Program-made: the position numbers and the translations under genes
Assembly: GCF_004028095.1 (NCBI RefSeq)
Contig: NZ_SBHM01000010.1
Coordinates: 57,052 to 121,051, forward strand
Direction: 5' to 3'
Source: Paenarthrobacter ureafaciens
GTDB lineage: Bacteria; Actinomycetota; Actinomycetes; Actinomycetales; Micrococcaceae
DNA length: 64,000 nucleotides
Shown here: positions 62,461 through 64,000 of the stretch, in pieces
Layout of the letters: every line of letters begins with the position of its first letter
Numbering within the stretch: the stretch's first letter is position 1
The notes under the pieces: generated by a model
What the model was told of the DNA's origin: nothing
Database searches by the model: none
What the model saw: only the letters and a program-made list of their open reading frames with translations

Positions 62461-63206
62461 GTTGATGTTCCTCCATCGATGGTGAGCACAGATCCCGTAG
62501 CGAAGCTGGACTCTTTAGCGGCCAGCCAGACAATGGCTTCGGCAACTTCTTCCGGTAGCCCCATGCGATGCATGGGCGAACGGCCGTTGAGGGAGTCAAC
62601 AAGCTCTTGGGGTTCTGCTGACTCGGCGATCATCTTGTCAAAATAGGGCGAGTTGATGGTTCCCGGAGCCACGGCATTGACGCGGATGCCCTGATCCACG
62701 TGGTCAAGGGCCATGGCTCGGGTGAGTGCCGATACGCCGCCTTTGGAAGCCACGTATGCGGCACGGTCACGGATGCCAACGTTCGCTGTGTACGAGGACG
62801 TGTTCACAATCCGGCCATCACCCGTCTTTGCGAGTTCCGGGATGGCGTACTTCGAGCAGAGGTACACGCCTTTGAGATTGACGGACATGAGGCGGTCCCA
62901 GTTGTCTTCGTCGATTTCCAGGACGTTGCCGGGGAAACCGAAGCCCGCGTTATTGCAGAGGACATCAATGCCCCCAAAGTGATCCACGACAGCCTTGATC
63001 ATTGAGCGGACGCTGGCCGAGTCGCTGACGTCGACGGTGACTGCAATGGCCTTGGCGCCAGCCTCGTCGGCGACTTCCCGGGCCGCCGCTTCATTCTTGT
63101 CGGCGACGACTATGTTGGCACCAAGCTCAGCGAATTGCAGGGCTGCCGCCCTGCCGATTCCGCTGCCGGCGCCAGTGACTATGACGGTTTGGTCAGTGAA
63201 GTTCAC
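62454..63206 (-). CDS. Short-chain dehydrogenase/reductase
   Basis: A 250-residue classical SDR: Thr-Gly-Ala-Gly-Ser-Gly-Ile-Gly near 11-18, Asn-Asn-Ala-Gly near 88, catalytic Ser and Tyr-Val-Ala-Ser-Lys (intact Y-x3-K). The C-terminal Ser-Phe-Ala-Thr-Gly-Ser-Val-Leu-Thr-Ile-Asp-Gly-Gly is typical of FabG-like dehydrogenases. It overlaps both neighbours by 4-7 bp. Confidence 0.92.
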   Translation of the reverse strand: MNFTDQTVIVTGAGSGIGRAAALQFAELGANIVVADKNEAAAREVADEAGAKAIAVTVDVSDSASVRSMIKAVVDHFGGIDVLCNNAGFGFPGNVLEIDEDNWDRLMSVNLKGVYLCSKYAIPELAKTGDGRIVNTSSYTANVGIRDRAAYVASKGGVSALTRAMALDHVDQGIRVNAVAPGTINSPYFDKMIAESAEPQELVDSLNGRSPMHRMGLPEEVAEAIVWLAAKESSFATGSVLTIDGGTSTW

Positions 63207-64000
63207 GAGGCGTTTCCCTTGAGGTCAATGATCTGACGGATTACCCGGCCTTCGCGGAGTTCATCCATGGCATGGTTGATGTCGTCCAGAGCAATGGTGC
63301 CGGAGATGAGCTTTTCTACTGGCAGGATGCCATCCAGGTACATCCGGGCATAGCGGGCGATGTCCTCGGAGGGAATGCCGGAGCCCATGTAGGAGCCGAT
63401 GAGCTGACGGGCTTCAACCACCAGGTTCAAGGGCGAGATTTCGAGGCGTGCTTCGGGTCGTGGAAGCCCGACTGTCACAGTACGGCCGCCTGGTTTGGTC
63501 ATGTCGATGGCACCGGAGAGTGCGGCCGGGTTTCCTACGCACTCGATCACGGCATCGAATTTAAGACCGGCGGCCGCTGCGTCGGCGGGTGTGTAGGCGG
63601 CAGTCGCACCAATCTCCAGCGACGTTTGCAGCTTGGACGGAAGCATGTCGATGGCCACAACTTCTCCTGCCCCGGCTGCGATAGCCACAAGTGCTGCTGC
63701 GAGGCCCACCCCGCCCATGCCGACAATTGCGACGGACTCGCCGGGCCGTACTTTCGCTGCATTAGTGACTGCGCCACCGCCAGTGAGGACGGCGCACCCA
63801 AGGAGAGCGCCGACGTCGGCCGGTACGCCATCGGGCAAGGGGACCACAGAATGTTTATCCACGACAGCGTATTCGGCAAACGCCGAGACTCCGCCATGGT
63901 GGTCCAAAGGCTTCCCGTTGATGCGCAGACGTCGGTCGCCGCGAAGAAGCGTTCCCTCAGCGTTGGCCCTGGTGCCTTCGAGGCACAGCGCCCACCCGTT
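63203..64000 (-). CDS. Zinc-type alcohol dehydrogenase (MDR family), 5' end outside window
   Basis: The frame is open to the window edge, so the N-terminus, including the catalytic zinc Cys, is missing. The visible part starts in the region of the structural-zinc lobe (Leu-Cys-Leu-Glu-Gly) and runs through the NAD motif Gly-Met-Gly-Gly-Val-Gly-Leu-Ala-Ala to a normal C-terminus. His-His-Gly-Gly-Val-Ser-Ala-Phe-Ala-Glu-Tyr resembles S-nitrosomycothiol/NAD-mycothiol and class III-like dehydrogenases. A nominal TTG start at 63907 is not real. It overlaps the SDR gene by 4 nt. Confidence 0.88.
   Translation of the reverse strand, partial: NGWALCLEGTRANAEGTLLRGDRRLRINGKPLDHHGGVSAFAEYAVVDKHSVVPLPDGVPADVGALLGCAVLTGGGAVTNAAKVRPGESVAIVGMGGVGLAAALVAIAAGAGEVVAIDMLPSKLQTSLEIGATAAYTPADAAAAGLKFDAVIECVGNPAALSGAIDMTKPGGRTVTVGLPRPEARLEISPLNLVVEARQLIGSYMGSGIPSEDIARYARMYLDGILPVEKLISGTIALDDINHAMDELREGRVIRQIIDLKGNAS

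Noticed and set aside
1..64000. CRISPR array, tRNA or rRNA genes
   Set aside because: No regularly spaced direct repeats and no clover-leaf or rRNA signature seen in a reading of the window; a dedicated scan was not possible.

Overview
The window is high-GC DNA with actinobacterial features: GTG and TTG starts, 4-base start/stop overlaps, SCO6880-, DUF4913- and DUF6112-type conjugation proteins, and a CGAA-type SOS box. The gene content suggests an Arthrobacter-like member of the Micrococcales, on a plasmid or next to an integrative conjugative element. The genus is an inference, because there is no rRNA or housekeeping marker here.

Region 1 (1-6.1 kb) looks like a decaying defence-type island. 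It has two adjacent proteins with HEPN-like R-x4-H motifs, a large DUF4365/helical-repeat gene broken by one extra T in a T5 run, and minus-strand remnants including a frameshifted membrane-anchored gene. Region 2 (6.47-14.1 kb) is a tightly coupled five-gene operon: a 2-oxoglutarate/Fe(II) oxygenase-like protein, an aldo/keto reductase, a divergent RtcB-like (RNA ligase family) protein, a small two-helix membrane protein, and a 1147-residue NB-ARC/WD40 STAND NTPase (NLR-like). The membrane protein and the NTPase share a 20-residue glycine-rich motif (two copies and one copy). This resembles the matched amyloid-signalling motifs that pair bacterial NLRs with partner proteins, and I consider it the most interesting system in the window. 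A sugar-phosphate nucleotidyltransferase gene converges on the operon.

Region 3 (14,937-19,762) is a complete IS21-family element with perfect 42-bp terminal inverted repeats. Besides istA and istB it carries a divergent merR/merA mercury-resistance pair as passengers. Region 4 (20.3-35.4 kb) is a conjugation module: DUF6112 protein, VirB6-like channel, SCO6880 protein, VirB4-like and VirD4-like ATPases, DUF4913 protein, ArdC-like antirestriction protein, SSB, a small gene behind an SOS box, a MobF relaxase with a small coiled-coil partner, nested dyads that could be oriT, and a YaaC-like cargo gene.

Region 5 (35.7-46.9 kb) holds regulators (GntR/FCD, XRE-MmyB, LysR) and an aldehyde dehydrogenase / carboxymuconolactone-decarboxylase-like (CMD) / hydroxyisobutyrate-dehydrogenase-like / alpha/beta hydrolase / MFS operon. 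A degraded IS30-family element follows. Region 6 (48.5-64 kb) is a second catabolic block: lactonase-like metallo-hydrolases, two further CMD proteins, an FAD dehydrogenase, an iron-type alcohol dehydrogenase, a complete RbsABC-type ABC importer, a monooxygenase-like ABM protein, SDR and MDR dehydrogenases and an FCD-GntR regulator. Sites fitting the FadR-type consensus (TNGTNNNACNA) lie before the binding-protein gene, the ATPase gene and the lactonase gene and near the regulator, suggesting one regulon. The substrate cannot be named from sequence alone.
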